Source of the DNA: CAZJJK01 sp964546285
GTDB lineage: Bacteria > Spirochaetota > Spirochaetia > Treponematales > Breznakiellaceae
DNA: 10,589 nt
Assembly (NCBI GenBank): GCA_964546285.1
Contig: CAZJJK010000111.1
Location: forward strand, 1 to 10,589
Direction: 5' to 3'
Part shown: in pieces, positions 1 to 6,197 of the stretch
How positions within the stretch are numbered: position 1 is the stretch's first letter
Layout of the letters: each line of letters begins with the position of its first letter
Program-made: the position numbers and the translations under genes
Notes under the pieces: model-generated
Databases searched by the model: none
Seen by the model: only the letters and a program-made list of their open reading frames with translations
What the model was told of the DNA's origin: nothing

Positions 1-943
1 AGTTTCGTTCGCCGCTTAAGCGGATGGCTTCGTCTCGGTCCGCTATAAGAAGGTCACAGTTGGCGTACGCTTCCGTCGGTCCAGGAAGCTTTGTCTCCCC
101 GTAGATTTCTCTTTTTTTAATGTCGGAGTTATTAAAAAGGTCCACGGTGGTTGTGAATTCCTGGGCGGCGGGTCTTGGACCAAGCGGCCAAGCGCCAACA
201 GGATCCCGTCGCTCGTTGCGAAAATCAAAAACCGTATTTACCAGGGTTAAAGCCCCGCTTTTGTGAGCGCGTTGTAAAATTTCCGGTAGCGCGTCATGGA
301 GAGACGGTACAAGGGCGCTGCCGCCTAAGGCGACTATATCCGAGGAATAAAAGGCGCCATCCAGAGTTTCCGGCTTAAAATCCGAGGCCGCGCCTATATC
401 ATTGATAAAGCAACGTTCGCCTCGGCCAGAGTCCCAACGCGGGTCCGATAAAACCGTGGTGGACGGGGTGGCGCCCCTTCCCCTCCTATACCCATCCAAG
501 CGTAATGGCGTCCGGCGGAGAAGGGCGACTAACCTTTCTCCCGCCTTATCATCGCCGTAAAGACCTCGGTATTCTACCCTCGCCGCGTTTCCAAGCATTT
601 GGGAGGCATGGATAAGCGAAACGGCGGAAGGGCCGCCAATATTTTCGGCTTCCGGCGCCTTGCCGCCCGTTACAGCCTGTAGCGCTGTTTTCAATAGCGT
701 GTTTTGACCTTCCGCCTCTGGCGCGCTCGCTTTTTTAGCGGCGCTGATGAGTGTAGGTTCGCTTAGAGTTGTCTGTGCCAAAAAGCGTTCTAGCTCTTCT
801 GGAAAAGAGAGCCGGCCTGGGCTTAAGCCGCCATCGCCAACAAAGCGTGAACGCAGTAGCGCGAAGGCCGGCGAGGCAAAATCGATATCGGGATACAATG
901 TGTCTAGGAGGCAGCACCCCGCCCCGGCTATATGTATTGGCAT
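1..943 (-). CDS. PfkB-family carbohydrate kinase, 3' end cut by window edge
   Basis: An uninterrupted frame of 314 codons runs from an ATG at 943 down to base 1 and continues beyond the window. PfkB (ribokinase-like) enzymes transfer the ATP gamma-phosphate to a sugar or nucleoside in the cytosol. Visible family hallmarks are the glycine-rich region around residues 101-138 (NIGGPSAVSL, then LGNAARVEYRGLYGDDKAGERL, the N-terminal PfkB signature), a STTVLSDP/GERCFINDIGAA stretch at 161-186, the core-sheet segment DIVALGG at 202-208, VNTVFDFRNE at 235-244, and CDLLIADRDEAIRLSG at 296-311, equivalent to the family's 'N-x-x-E' segment. The C-terminal GAGD anion-hole and catalytic Asp lie outside the window, so activity and substrate cannot be judged. 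An AGGA in the stop region of the upstream helicase can serve as ribosome binding site, and the 12-base gap implies co-transcription with it. About 60 residues (45-100) before the signature are longer than in typical ribokinases. Family call firm, substrate unknown. Confidence 0.85.
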   Translation of the reverse strand, partial: MPIHIAGAGCCLLDTLYPDIDFASPAFALLRSRFVGDGGLSPGRLSFPEELERFLAQTTLSEPTLISAAKKASAPEAEGQNTLLKTALQAVTGGKAPEAENIGGPSAVSLIHASQMLGNAARVEYRGLYGDDKAGERLVALLRRTPLRLDGYRRGRGATPSTTVLSDPRWDSGRGERCFINDIGAASDFKPETLDGAFYSSDIVALGGSALVPSLHDALPEILQRAHKSGALTLVNTVFDFRNERRDPVGAWPLGPRPAAQEFTTTVDLFNNSDIKKREIYGETKLPGPTEAYANCDLLIADRDEAIRLSGERN

Positions 944-955
944 AGCTTATGGTTC

Positions 956-3304
956 CTATTGTAGCATAAAGGCGGCGAGACGCTCGTATAATTGTTCGGT
1001 ATTATTCAGCGTTACCGGGCGCCAATGTTCGGGCAGGAGGCGGCGGCAGGCGGGGTACCGTTCGTCAACCAAGAGGATAAAGCCCCGGTCGCTTTCCGAA
1101 CGGATAACCCTGCCAGCGGCTTGGAGTACCCGGTTTATTCCGGGAAAGAGATACGCCCAGTCAAAGCCGTCGCCATAGGCCGTCTCAAAATACGCGCGGT
1201 ATATTTCGTTGATAGCGTTCAGTTGGGGTAGGCCAAGCCCGAATATGATGGTGCCGATAAGTTTATTCCCAATAAGGTCAACGCTTTCCGCGAATGAACC
1301 CCCGGCCACCGCGAAAGCCCGGACGCCTTCGCCGTTGAAGGCGGCGATAAAGGCCGCTTTATCGTTTTTCGGCATAGACGTTTTCTGGATTATCCAGGCG
1401 TCCTTTTTCTCGCCGCCTGCCTCCAGGCGGGCGATAAGGGCTCTTTGAAAAGCGAATGAGGGTGAAAACACAAGCAGATTTCCCGCCGCGGCCGCGAAGG
1501 TGGCGCGAACTATGGCGGCATAGAGATCGATATTGCCTGCCCTTTCCGTATAACGGGTGCTAAGCGGGTATAGGAATTGAGCGCAGTTTTCAGGCGGAAA
1601 AGGAGACGGCAGGGCTAGGAAGCCGGCGTCCGTCGCTGGCGCGATAAGCTTACGGAAATATGGCGCCGGCCGGAGGGTGGCGGAGAACAACACCGCCGCG
1701 CGTTGGTCGCCAAGCGCCGCGTCTAATTGGGGGCCTGGGTTCACGCAGAGAAATTCAAGGCGAAAATCGCTGGCGCTCACAGAAACAAGGGTGCGATACC
1801 CAGAATCGTAATGGTCCAGGACCAGGCGAAGCCGACGCGCTTCCCAATAAAAATCCAGAACCGCTTCGGAAAGTCCTTTTGGCGTTTCCAGCAAAACGTC
1901 CAACGCGTCTAAAGTTCGCGCCAGCGCTTCCGCCGCCTGGAACGGCGGCTCGCTCTTAACATGGCCGCCTTCTTTTTCAACACTCTTGCGAAAAGAGAGG
2001 AGAGCCGCGTTTAGCTTGGAAAGTATGGCTTTTTCGGGTTTCGCCGCCTTTCGTCTGACTTCTAAAACTCGACGCTTGGCTAGGACGCCTGAATACATAG
2101 CGCGGGCTCGATCCACTAGGTTATGGGCTTCATCCACTAGGAGAATAAAATCCGTTTTTCCATGGGAGAAATAGCGCTGGAGGCGCGCGCTATAATCGAA
2201 AACATAATTGTAGTCAGCTATAACAATGTCGCAGTATAGCGATATATCCAAGGATAATTCATAAGGGCAAACGCCAAAGCGCTTAGCCAGCTCCTCCACT
2301 ACCGGCCTAGTGAAGGCGGTAAGTCCAGAGGCTTCGGCTAGGGCGGCTTTGGCTTTAGCGTAGTAAGCGTTACCGTAAGGACAGCTCCGGCAGGGCGGCC
2401 GCCGCGGTCCGCCGCTAAAAGTCGTTTCGGTTTGGGCGCCTTCTCCCGCGACAAAACATATTTTTCCCTTAGCGGTCAGGCTGATCCAACGGAGGTGAGG
2501 CAACGTTTCCCCTATTAGGGTTAACGCGCTTTCCGCCGCGGCGGCGCCTGAGTTTTTCGCGGTCAGATAAAATACTTTAGCGCCATAACCGCGTCCCAGC
2601 GCCTTAAGCGCCGGGTAGAGCGTGGCCATGGTTTTGCCGATACCGGTTGGCGCTTCAAGGAAGAGGACGCGGCTGTCGCGGATGGCGCCGAACACCGCCC
2701 GCGCCAGCTCTTTTTGTCCGGATCTGAAGGTGGAAAAGGGAAAACGGAAGGCTTCCAATTCCATAAGCAAGTTCAGTCTAAAGGCTTCATTGCCATCCAG
2801 CCAGGCTAAATAGGAGGCAAGGGCTGGACCGTATTTAGCCTCAAGCTCCTCGCACGTTCGGGAAGAGGAAAATAGAATGGATTCTCCATCTTTCCGCTCT
2901 ATATAGGCCAAATCCAGCGCGATTTTTTCCTTATCGAACTGACGGCAATATATCCAGGCCGATATTTCAAGCTGGGCGTTGTAAGCCGGGTAGGCGTCAG
3001 CCAGCGCTTCGTTTAAGGGGCGTCGAGTGCGTTTTGTTATTTGAATATGGCTTAGCTCACCACGTTCGTATATGGCACCGACTTGGCCGAATAACTCAAG
3101 CTCCAGCCGCTCGCTGACGACCAGCATGGATAGATTCAATTCCGTCGGCTCCTCGGAATTTTTCCCCTCATCTTTCGCGCGGCCGGTTTTCCATTCCTCG
3201 GAGGGATTCTCATCGCTTGGCGTTAGGGGGTCCAGGCCGCCCTCTTGAAAAAGCTGCGCGGCGAAGGCGCGGATATCGATCTTGACGCGGGTTTTTTCTT
3301 TCAC
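956..3304 (-). CDS. DinG/XPD-type Fe-S ATP-dependent DNA helicase
   Basis: 782 residues, GTG start (bases 3304-3302); an in-frame stop at 3322-3320 rules out a longer protein. Superfamily 2 helicase of the XPD/DinG class, expected to unwind DNA 5'-3' in repair or replication-block removal. Motifs in order: Walker A APTGIGKT at 218-225; four cysteines C283, C305, C308, C346 spaced as in the 4Fe-4S domain of this class; DEAH at 391-394; VLFSATL at 538-544; motif V-like region GSFAESVDLIG at 669-679; motif VI QAAGRVIR at 728-735. Residues 6-150 resemble the PD-(D/E)XK-like N-terminal domain found on related bacterial helicases (IDIRAFAAQLFQEGGLD, then FGQVGAI and ISHIQITK-like segments and YPAYNAQLEISAWIYC), but the expected acidic residues seem to be missing. 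The next gene, a PfkB kinase, follows by 12 bases. No good Shine-Dalgarno precedes the GTG. Helicase class is sure; the exact subfamily (DinG, YoaA or other) is not. Confidence 0.92.
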   Translation of the reverse strand: MKEKTRVKIDIRAFAAQLFQEGGLDPLTPSDENPSEEWKTGRAKDEGKNSEEPTELNLSMLVVSERLELELFGQVGAIYERGELSHIQITKRTRRPLNEALADAYPAYNAQLEISAWIYCRQFDKEKIALDLAYIERKDGESILFSSSRTCEELEAKYGPALASYLAWLDGNEAFRLNLLMELEAFRFPFSTFRSGQKELARAVFGAIRDSRVLFLEAPTGIGKTMATLYPALKALGRGYGAKVFYLTAKNSGAAAAESALTLIGETLPHLRWISLTAKGKICFVAGEGAQTETTFSGGPRRPPCRSCPYGNAYYAKAKAALAEASGLTAFTRPVVEELAKRFGVCPYELSLDISLYCDIVIADYNYVFDYSARLQRYFSHGKTDFILLVDEAHNLVDRARAMYSGVLAKRRVLEVRRKAAKPEKAILSKLNAALLSFRKSVEKEGGHVKSEPPFQAAEALARTLDALDVLLETPKGLSEAVLDFYWEARRLRLVLDHYDSGYRTLVSVSASDFRLEFLCVNPGPQLDAALGDQRAAVLFSATLRPAPYFRKLIAPATDAGFLALPSPFPPENCAQFLYPLSTRYTERAGNIDLYAAIVRATFAAAAGNLLVFSPSFAFQRALIARLEAGGEKKDAWIIQKTSMPKNDKAAFIAAFNGEGVRAFAVAGGSFAESVDLIGNKLIGTIIFGLGLPQLNAINEIYRAYFETAYGDGFDWAYLFPGINRVLQAAGRVIRSESDRGFILLVDERYPACRRLLPEHWRPVTLNNTEQLYERLAAFMLQ

Positions 3305-3311
3305 GCTAACG

Positions 3312-3317
3312 ATTATA
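3312..3317 (-). promoter_or_regulatory. Perfect -10 box abutting helicase start
   Basis: TATAAT on the minus strand ends 7 bases before the helicase GTG (3304). A start of transcription about 7 bases downstream would fall at or next to the start codon, implying a leaderless or nearly leaderless mRNA. This would agree with the absence of a Shine-Dalgarno. No good -35 hexamer is seen at 16-18 bases (CTGCCA is the best), so this may be chance. Confidence 0.4.
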
Positions 3318-3370
3318 GCTTAAGAATTTCACCGTGGCAGCCGGGATCTCCCTATACTAAAAAAACCATA

Positions 3371-3388
3371 TATAAGGCTGTCTCAAAA
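3371..3388. repeat. Possible solitary IS end
   Basis: The string GGCTGTCTCAAAA here is like the terminal inverted repeats of several IS families whose ends read GGCTGTCTCAAAA. No partner copy in inverted orientation was found in the window, so it would be a lone end left after decay. It lies just beyond the 3' end of the truncated ZIP gene and could mark its break. Weak evidence from memory of IS ends only. Confidence 0.2.
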
Positions 3389-3406
3389 GGCTCAAATTTT
3401 TGAACC
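3389..3406 (-). terminator. Possible hairpin terminator after ZIP fragment
   Basis: On the minus strand GGTTCAAA, two bases, TTTGAGCC forms an 8-bp stem with one G-T pair, followed by TTTT. It lies 23 bases after the ZIP stop. The stem is AT-rich and the loop of two bases is too tight, so the real stem would be 7 bp. It could equally be part of an IS end. Confidence 0.3.
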
Positions 3407-3429
3407 GGTTTTTAGAGTAAGTTCGGATA

Positions 3430-3783
3430 TCAAAACATTTTTGAAAGCACGATGAAAACAGCCAGTCCGATACCACCCATGAAAACAAGGTAGGTAATGA
3501 CTCCTTCGGCGAACTCGTGGACCACAAGACCTATAGCCGAAAGAACTCCCGTAAGAATGCTGACGCTGAATGTAAGCGCGTAAATGATTCCATCCACAAA
3601 AGAATGTATTCCAATACCTTCACCTACGATGATCCCGAAGGCAAGGTCCTTTTTTTTGGCGTGTATACTTATCAGTTGATTGGAAAAAACCATGAAAAGG
3701 AAACCGGCTACCGCGATAAACCCGGCATATGAATTCATTTCGAGGGCTTGAGGTAGGGCGAGCCTTAATGGGGTCGATATTGC
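3430..3783 (-). pseudogene. ZIP-family metal transporter, truncated at both ends
   Basis: The open frame runs from just inside a stop at 3786-3784 to TGA at 3432-3430; an ATG at 3738 gives 102 residues. ZIP transporters carry Zn, Fe or Mn into the cytosol through eight membrane helices. Here the two metal-binding helices are clear: IHSFVDGIIYALTF (residues 44-57 from the ATG, family form H-N/S-x-x-D/E-G) and GLVVHEFAEGVITYLV (70-85, family form H-E-x-x-E-G). A hydrophobic helix AGFIAVAGFLFMVFSNQLI precedes them, and the frame upstream of the ATG reads ALPQALE, like the end of helix 2 in ZIP proteins, so coding similarity continues left until the IS630 remnant. Helix 1, most of helix 2 and helices 6-8 are missing (about 100 residues against a usual 230-270). 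A functional transporter is unlikely. The 5' loss coincides with the neighbouring IS remnant. Confidence 0.75.
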
Positions 3784-4519
3784 TCACCTGGCAATATAAA
3801 ATCCTAGAATATACCCAATAATGGATAAGCTAGACGGTCGGAAGTACTCCGAAGAGGCACAAGAAGAGCTGCGACGTATTGCCGTCAAAATGCGGAAGAA
3901 TGGCGCGATACTCAAAGCTATTAAAGCGGCATTGGATATATGCCATTCAACGATTTGCCTAGCCGGCAAGACCTATGATGAAGGCGGAGCCACAACGCTA
4001 AAAAGCAAGCGACGAGGCTGTAATAGAGGCGAACGGAGAACGCTTGCCATTGACCAAGAGAAAAACAACCAGAAGAAAATGATCGATAAACGGCCGAAAC
4101 AATTGAAGCTTGATTTCGCGTTGTGGAGGCGCGATGCGGTGCGGCTACTGATCAAACAAGAAACCAGTATCGATATGCCCATCCGAACTTTTGGCGAGTA
4201 TTTAAGGAGCTGGGGTTTCACCCCGCAAAAACGGTCAAATAAGGGTAAGGTCTTTTGGATGATGGTTGATGGGACAGTCAATAGCGATCAATTCCTGGAG
4301 TTCCTGGAAGGGGTGGTGAAGGACGCCGAACGGAAGATATTTCTCATTCTCAATAACTTGAAAGTGTATCATGCGACTCGGGTGAAGGAATGGCCGAAAG
4401 CGGACAAGCATTTAAGGGGATTAGCGTAAAATCATCTGGAAATGTTGAAAGCCACACTATCGCGAATCATGAAGTACTTCGAGGATCCGATAAGCGCTAT
4501 GCGCCTTTATGATGTTTAA
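3784..4519 (+). mobile_element. Decayed IS630-type insertion sequence
   Basis: The stretch is filled by one degraded IS630-type transposase reading frame plus about 40 bases of leader. Limits are set by where recognisable ZIP (left, about 3783) and YgjP-like (right, about 4509) coding similarity begins. I could not identify terminal inverted repeats or a TA target duplication at either edge, so the true ends may have been lost. Confidence 0.65.
3821..4519 (+). pseudogene. IS630-family transposase, deleted and stopped
   Basis: From ATG 3821 the frame gives 202 residues to a TAA at 4427-4429, then continues in the same frame to TAA 4517-4519 with a typical IS630 tail (NHLEMLK...SRIMKYFEDP). 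The N-terminal helix-turn-helix part (residues 1-137, e.g. EEAQEELRRIAVKM, IKAALDICHSTI, RDAVRLLIKQETSIDMPIRT, WGFTPQK) is intact. After WGFTPQK the frame jumps straight to KGKVFWMMVDGTVNSDQFLEF, so about 70-80 residues containing the first catalytic Asp (family HWGDETG) are gone. The second catalytic Asp (family ILDNLK) is Asn178 (LILNNLK). A second deletion after residue 191 removes the SPELNPxE segment with the catalytic Glu. All three DDE residues are therefore absent. It could not transpose itself. No Shine-Dalgarno is evident. Confidence 0.85.
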
Positions 4520-4703
4520 TTGCCGGATGAGTAAAGCGCCCAGGTATGTAGCGGATTATGTGATTATCCACGAGCTGGCCCTGCTGTTGGAAGCGAACCA
4601 TACAGAACGGTTTTGGAATATATTTCGAGCGCAGTCACCACAAAGGGATAAGGCAAAGCAATGGCTCTTGGAAAACGGCCAGCTTCTTGAAGAGGATGTT
4701 TAA
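4509..4703 (+). pseudogene. YgjP/WLM-type metallopeptidase, 3' fragment
   Basis: A 64-codon open frame (ATG 4509, TAA 4701-4703) matches the C-terminal third of YgjP-like (DUF45/M48-related) zinc metallopeptidases, which are normally about 230 residues. The core VADYVIIHELALLLEANH is at residues 14-31, followed by TERFWNIF and a tail KAKQWLLENGQLLEEDV. In the family this reads V-I/V-HELxHLxxxxHxxxFW. Here the second His of HExxH is Leu25, so one of the zinc ligands is lost, while H21, E22 and H31 remain. Similarity extends left to FNCRMSKAP (family N-W-R-L-x-x-AP), which overlaps the final codons of the IS630 remnant in another frame; that is the apparent junction. The 5' two thirds are missing. 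It converges on guaA with 48 bases between the stops. Non-functional fragment. Confidence 0.72.
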
Positions 4704-4751
4704 GCTGTATTCAGCCTTTGCGGTCCAGGATTTCCGCTGATATCTAGCGGC

Positions 4752-5732
4752 TTACTCCCACTCTATGGTGCCGGTGGGCTTGGGGGTCAGATCGTACAGT
4801 ACACGGTTTACTCCCGGGACCTCCGTAGTAATGCGGGCTGTTATGCGCGAAAGCAGGATGTAGGGGATTTCCTCTATGGTGGCTGTCATCGCGTCGCGGG
4901 TGTTGACCGCGCGAATAATCACTGGCCAGTCGAAACTCCGCTTATCGTTCCGCACGCCGGTGGACTTAAAATCAGGCACAACGGTAAAATACTGCCAGAC
5001 TTTTTCCGCGAGGCCATGCTTCTCAAACTCCTCCCGCAGGATCGCGTCGGATTCGCGTACCGCTTCCAACCTATCCGGGCTAATCGCTCCTAAACAGCGG
5101 ACCCCCAGACCGGGGCCGGGAAAGGGTTGTCGGTTGACCATCTCATCCGGCAGGCCAAGCGCCTTTCCCACAACACGGACTTCGTCCTTAAACAAAAACT
5201 TGAGCGGTTCTATAAGCTCAAAACGCAGATCCTCAGGAAGCCCCCCGACATTGTGATGGGCTTTAACGGGACCGCTTTCAATGATATCGGGATAAATGGT
5301 CCCCTGGGCAAGAAATTCGATACCGTCTAGCTTGCGGGCTTCCTCTTCGAATACACGGATGAATTCGGCCCCTATAATCTTCCGTTTCCGCTCAGGGTCG
5401 GATACACCATCAAGCTTATGGAGAAAGCGGTCAGCCGCTTCCACATAGATAAGATTAGCGCTCATCTTGTCACGGAACACCGCGACGACCTGTTCAGGCT
5501 CTCCCTTACGCATAAGGCCGTGGTTGACATGTACGCAGACTAGCCGCTTACCCACGGCTTTTATTAAGAGCGCCGCGACAACCGAAGAATCAACGCCGCC
5601 GGAGAGGGCTAGAAGGACCTTGCCGTCGCCAACCTGTTTCCGGAGCTCGTCGCACTGTTCTACGATGAAGCTATTCGCGAGATCGATGTTTGTAATTCGC
5701 TCCAGGTTCTCCGGACGGGTGTTTGTTGCCAT
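4752..5732 (-). CDS. guaA: GMP synthase, ATP-pyrophosphatase subunit
   Basis: 326 residues, ATG at 5732 preceded by AGGAGG (5744-5739) at 6 bases. This is the C-terminal half of GMP synthase: it adenylates XMP with ATP and replaces AMP by ammonia to make GMP, the last step of guanine nucleotide synthesis in the cytosol. Visible signatures: PP-loop SGGVDSS 44-50; HVNHGLMRKGE 68-78; QGTIYPDIIESG 143-154; HHNVGGLPE 159-167; RQPFPGPGLGVR 201-212; dimerisation-domain segments and the universal C-terminus GTIEWE 321-326. Bacterial GuaA is usually about 510-525 residues with an N-terminal class I glutamine amidotransferase; that domain is absent and no separate copy lies in the window. The strong start and full-length ATPase argue for the two-subunit type known in archaea and some bacteria, not a truncation. 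The minus-strand upstream side is a 465-base gap with its own candidate promoter and a dyad. Confidence 0.93.
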   Translation of the reverse strand: MATNTRPENLERITNIDLANSFIVEQCDELRKQVGDGKVLLALSGGVDSSVVAALLIKAVGKRLVCVHVNHGLMRKGEPEQVVAVFRDKMSANLIYVEAADRFLHKLDGVSDPERKRKIIGAEFIRVFEEEARKLDGIEFLAQGTIYPDIIESGPVKAHHNVGGLPEDLRFELIEPLKFLFKDEVRVVGKALGLPDEMVNRQPFPGPGLGVRCLGAISPDRLEAVRESDAILREEFEKHGLAEKVWQYFTVVPDFKSTGVRNDKRSFDWPVIIRAVNTRDAMTATIEEIPYILLSRITARITTEVPGVNRVLYDLTPKPTGTIEWE

Positions 5733-5745
5733 GATATGCCTCCTA

Positions 5746-5772
5746 ATACCAAATACCGGCCTGTATTGGTAT
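5746..5772 (-). promoter_or_regulatory. Dyad in guaA leader next to Shine-Dalgarno
   Basis: On the minus strand ATACCAATAC, six bases, then GTATTTGGTAT form a 10-bp inverted repeat with one extra T. It sits two bases upstream of the guaA AGGAGG, and downstream of the candidate promoter at 5818-5789. It could be a repressor operator or an RNA hairpin that modulates access to the ribosome site. It does not match a purine riboswitch that I recognise. Confidence 0.45.
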
Positions 5773-5788
5773 GCTTTCTATATTCATA

Positions 5789-5818
5789 AGTATACCATAA
5801 ACACGCGGCGGGAATGAA
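5789..5818 (-). promoter_or_regulatory. Candidate guaA promoter
   Basis: Minus strand TTCATT (5818-5813), an 18-base spacer, then TATACT (5794-5789). The -10 is good, the -35 is poor. The implied start of transcription, about 5782, would place the dyad at 5772-5746 at the very 5' end of the mRNA. Confidence 0.35.
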
Positions 5819-6085
5819 TCTGATTAAACTGTTGCCAATAGTGTTGAAACTATAGTGTGATTTATATCAAGTATTATTTTTCAGTAATATATAGATATAA
5901 GCCCGGGAATAAAGCTCCCTTTCTCGATGGGAGTATTATTTAAATGGCATAGTAGTGGATAATTCGATATGGTTAGCTTACTGTGATAGATTCATATTGC
6001 ATTAAGGCGGAACTCGAGTTTTTCGATAAAGACTTAGCCAGAAGCTGGTTGCTATAATAAGCGCTTTTGGCGTATGGAATAAGGT

Positions 6086-6115
6086 TTGTTAGATAATTAG
6101 AGGAAACCCTATATA
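6086..6115 (+). promoter_or_regulatory. Candidate GNAT gene promoter
   Basis: TTGTTA (6086-6091), an 18-base spacer and TATATA (6110-6115). The implied transcript would start near 6122 and contain the palindrome at 6141-6157 as leader. AT-rich surroundings raise the chance of a false match. Confidence 0.35.
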
Positions 6116-6140
6116 GTACTAGTATTATAGTTAGTAGATG

Positions 6141-6157
6141 GTTGAAGTATCTTCAAC
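6141..6157 (+). promoter_or_regulatory. Perfect palindrome upstream of GNAT gene
   Basis: GTTGAAG, TAT, CTTCAAC is a perfect 7-bp inverted repeat with a 3-base centre, 40 bases before the ATG. As DNA it is operator-like; as RNA it is a small hairpin. It is followed by CAACAAAATTGG, not a T-run, so not a normal terminator. Confidence 0.5.
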
Positions 6158-6197
6158 AAAATTGGCAGCAGTTTAAAAGATATATCAGGAGTAGTAA

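Larger units (their letters stand above)
5733..6197. other. AT-rich gap between guaA and GNAT gene
   Basis: No intact gene is seen. The left edge holds the guaA promoter and dyad. A weak hairpin CTCCC (5915-5919) with GGGAG (5929-5933) is followed by TATTATTT. The right edge holds a candidate promoter and a perfect palindrome before the GNAT gene. A frame open from 6097 to beyond 6198 encodes a LQQNWQQF stretch also found near the right end of the window. The middle part, 5820-6085, gives only short frames that I cannot assign, probably decayed sequence. Confidence 0.5.

Noticed and set aside
747..1178. Plus-strand open frame of 143 codons opposite the kinase and helicase.
   Set aside because: It crosses the boundary of two convincing minus-strand genes, has a basic, Ser/Arg-rich composition typical of a shadow frame, and matches no family.
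3973..4281. Minus-strand open frame of 102 codons inside the IS630 remnant.
   Set aside because: Complement of a clearly recognised transposase frame.
4734..4750. CCGCT ... AGCGG as a terminator between the YgjP fragment and guaA.
   Set aside because: Only a 5-bp stem and no T-run on either strand.
5915..5940. CTCCC-N9-GGGAG followed by TATTATTT as a terminator.
   Set aside because: A 5-bp stem with a 9-base loop is weak and no plus-strand gene ends just before it.
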